Position numbers and translations under genes: made by a program. The notes under the pieces are model-generated. The model had not been told where the DNA came from and searched no databases. It saw only the letters and a program-made list of their open reading frames with translations. Positions 62,367 through 64,000 of a stretch of DNA of 64,000 nucleotides are shown one piece after another (position 1 is the first letter of the stretch; each line of letters starts with the position of its first letter). Location of the stretch: positions 3,944,001-4,008,000 of the forward strand of contig JAYKKT010000059.1 of NCBI GenBank assembly GCA_036023115.1, written 5' to 3'. This DNA is from Brasenia schreberi. Its lineage: Eukaryota > Streptophyta > Magnoliopsida > Nymphaeales > Cabombaceae.

Positions 62367-63710
62367 CTGGCCCTGTGGGCCGGGTCATTCTGCCCTGCTC
62401 CCTAAATGGGCCAGAATTGTCTGGCCTGGCCTTCTCTGGCCCTGACAAGGCCCATTTTAACATTTCGACCACTCTCACTTGGAAAGAAACCCATCAAGTT
62501 TCATTTTCACCCACTCATTATGTAGCACTAACATTAATCCAACATATCAGGTATAGTGGCAAGTCTACAGAGTAATCGTACATGTACCACTCCTTGTTAA
62601 ATCAATCTCCAAAGTACATCTTGTAGATATGTTTGAGTTGATGTAACTGCTTGTAATAGATTCACCAAATATGGAACAAGATTCAAATGGTTGCAAGTTT
62701 CTCACCTGAAGCCATAGACCATCACAGACAGCCTTGCAAGGAAAACCTAGCTCCTCCAGTTGGCTCCTCGCATTAAGCAGTCCTTCAAATGACATGTTTG
62801 AGTACAAAAGAGACCCACCCTCGAAAATGCTCATAAATGCATCATGGGCTTCTTCACACATGCCACATGTCTCCTTGATAGAAACTTTTACCTGCCTTCT
62901 TCCTACTATTCGACCACCCCATGAATGGGGTTGAGACAGACTGTTTTTTCCCCATTCGCTGGACATGACCCCATTGCAGGATGACATAATGGAAAAGCAG
63001 CTCCTTGACTGATCACTTGAAAACCATGCATTGTGATCACTAATGTGAGCTGCACTACTTGCTCTGGCAGGTACCTCTGCAGCACCATCACTCCGATCTG
63101 CTCTATTTGCACTAATATCATTATTCATTTCAACACAAGTGCTACAACCAATGAACGGGTTCATGCTTATTGAATTGCTGAAACAAGCAGCCTCTTCCAT
63201 CTCGCCATCATAAGTGGAGCCTAGAACTTGCTGTGAACTTGACTCAAATTGAAGGTCTACACATTTGGAATCAGCATCAATACCAAAGTCTGCAATGCGA
63301 TCAGCAAGCTCACAGAGAATATTATCTGTGGTTTTATTTCCTTCATGCTTCTTCTGCAAACCAGCAGATCCTGCTTCATTTTGTACTAGTTGCTGATTAG
63401 AATTGCTATCTATCACGTTCTTTCCCTTCACTACCAATGGATTGAGTGCTGAACTCGACCCCAGATGACAACTCGCCGGTTCAGATAGCTCAACCTTATC
63501 GAAAGAACCTTTCGCCAGTAAGGCATAAAGTGCTAATTCAAACCTTGAGAATGAAAACATAAAGTCCATTATCTGATGGGAAACACCCCAAAGTTACAGA
63601 AAAAATCAAAGCAGTAAGATCTTAACTTACCTTTTCTCCTCGTTGGGTACCCATAATTCATCCACTGTAAGCAGAGCATGGAGTGTTTGGGAAGAGAGCT
63701 TTGGAAGCAC
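58779..63710 (-). CDS. BTB/BACK-type protein, C-terminal 620 residues (5' end outside window)
   Basis: Nine exons on minus: 63710-63631, 63543-62706, 61452-61182, 61027-60766, 60202-60118, 60044-59993, 59917-59868, 59789-59742, 58955-58779. All have GT-AG borders and all phases agree, giving an uninterrupted 620 residues. The first visible exon ([20 protein letters not shown], then [15 protein letters not shown]) looks like a BACK region that follows a BTB domain. A long Ser-rich linker follows, then [20 protein letters not shown], a Cys/His-rich patch ([19 protein letters not shown]), and a very conserved-looking end ([65 protein letters not shown]). BTB proteins commonly link targets to CUL3 ligases. 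Family name is from memory of plant BTB/germ-cell-less-like proteins and is uncertain. A 1.25-kb intron carries an RTE LINE. Confidence 0.9.
59524..59553 (+). mobile_element. 30-bp RTE LINE insertion with TSD (BTB gene intron 8)
   Basis: The inserted piece is TAGTATGGGAAAAGGC plus a short TTG tail, the very last bases of the RTE. Flanks ATTACTTAAAACACG (59509-59523) and ATTACTTGAACACG (59554-59567) are a target-site duplication with small differences. It lies in the intron between the last two exons of the BTB/BACK gene. Confidence 0.75.
61830..62262 (-). mobile_element. 5'-truncated RTE LINE with 15-bp TSD in BTB gene intron
   Basis: Minus-strand RTE 3' part with CAACAACAACCACTAAGCC tail. 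Identical flanks CATGTTCTCTATATA at 61815-61829 and 62263-62277. It lies in the intron between the 61452 and 62706 exons, same strand as the gene. Confidence 0.9.
62270..62367. repeat. TA/TACA microsatellite
   Basis: ATATATACATAC units ending in a TA array, directly beside the LINE TSD, followed by a GGCC-rich palindromic stretch (62368-62455). Confidence 0.9.
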
Positions 63711-64000
63711 CTACGGATCATGGACATGGGTTAAGTTTCTCTATGCATGTCAAACAAGAAATAAACAGACGAGTGAAAACCTGAATGGAAAAGGAAAAGA
63801 TTGAAGACCCAGATGTAATCAGAAAAGTTTGACATAATGAGATACCAAATATGTCAACCTTTAGAAGTTTACAAATGCCTTGCCTCAATATGTCAACTGT
63901 CCATCCTTAAAGTGTTACGCATTTTGTTGGCATTGTGTCCAACAACACATTATAAGGCAAATGAACAAAACATGCTGGAAAAAGTGAAGCTTTAGCTATA
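63711..64000 (-). other. Intron of the BTB/BACK gene at the window edge
   Basis: AT-rich sequence upstream of the first visible exon, with no exon recognised. The BTB domain exons must lie beyond the right edge. Confidence 0.6.

Overview
The window is nuclear DNA of a flowering plant. Genes are few and split by introns with GT-AG borders, introns are AT-rich, and the space between genes is full of microsatellites, 5'-truncated LINEs of the plant RTE type, tRNA-like SINE pieces and short terminal-inverted-repeat elements. Nothing bacterial, viral or organellar was seen. The species cannot be named from this sequence.

Four genes are well supported. At 10044-11186 (+) there is a three-exon alpha-expansin with signal peptide and a TATA box. 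At 15710-21477 (-) there is a four-exon group I bZIP transcription factor of the bZIP18/52 (VIP1/RF2) type. At 28997-29533 (+) there is an intronless membrane RING-H2 E3 ligase of the ATL73/ATL74 type. At 58779-63710 (-) are nine exons encoding the C-terminal 620 residues of a BTB/BACK-type protein whose N-terminus lies beyond the right edge.

Weaker coding units are a 101-residue charged protein at 48390-48695 (-), a small gene with three spliced blocks at 52767-54020 (+), and what looks like a frameshifted partial copy of its first exon at 56423 (+). The last two both lie downstream of ACGTGTC (ABRE-like) motifs.

From 47577 down to 35670 (-) are scattered remains of a VAL/HSI2-type chromatin regulator: N-terminal zinc-finger exons, a CW domain broken by a frameshift, and the C-terminal Cys-rich block. 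The B3 domain was not found, and LINEs fill the space between the pieces.

Layout: 1-9700 repeat-rich spacer; 9800-11200 expansin; 11200-15700 spacer with a hAT-like element, a DUF4283-like relic and a 265-bp tandem duplication; 15.7-21.5 kb bZIP gene with LINE pieces in its introns; 21.5-28.9 kb LINE/SINE spacer; 29.0-29.5 kb ATL gene; 29.5-35.6 kb spacer; 35.7-47.6 kb VAL-like pseudogene invaded by RTE LINEs, including one nearly full-length copy at 39360-42574; 48-52.7 kb spacer with one small gene; 52.7-58.3 kb duplicated small gene region; 58.8-64 kb BTB/BACK gene. The genes do not form a pathway together. The strongest recurring signal is RTE activity: at least fourteen copies or pieces, several with target-site duplications, two of them reduced to about 59 and 30 bp.
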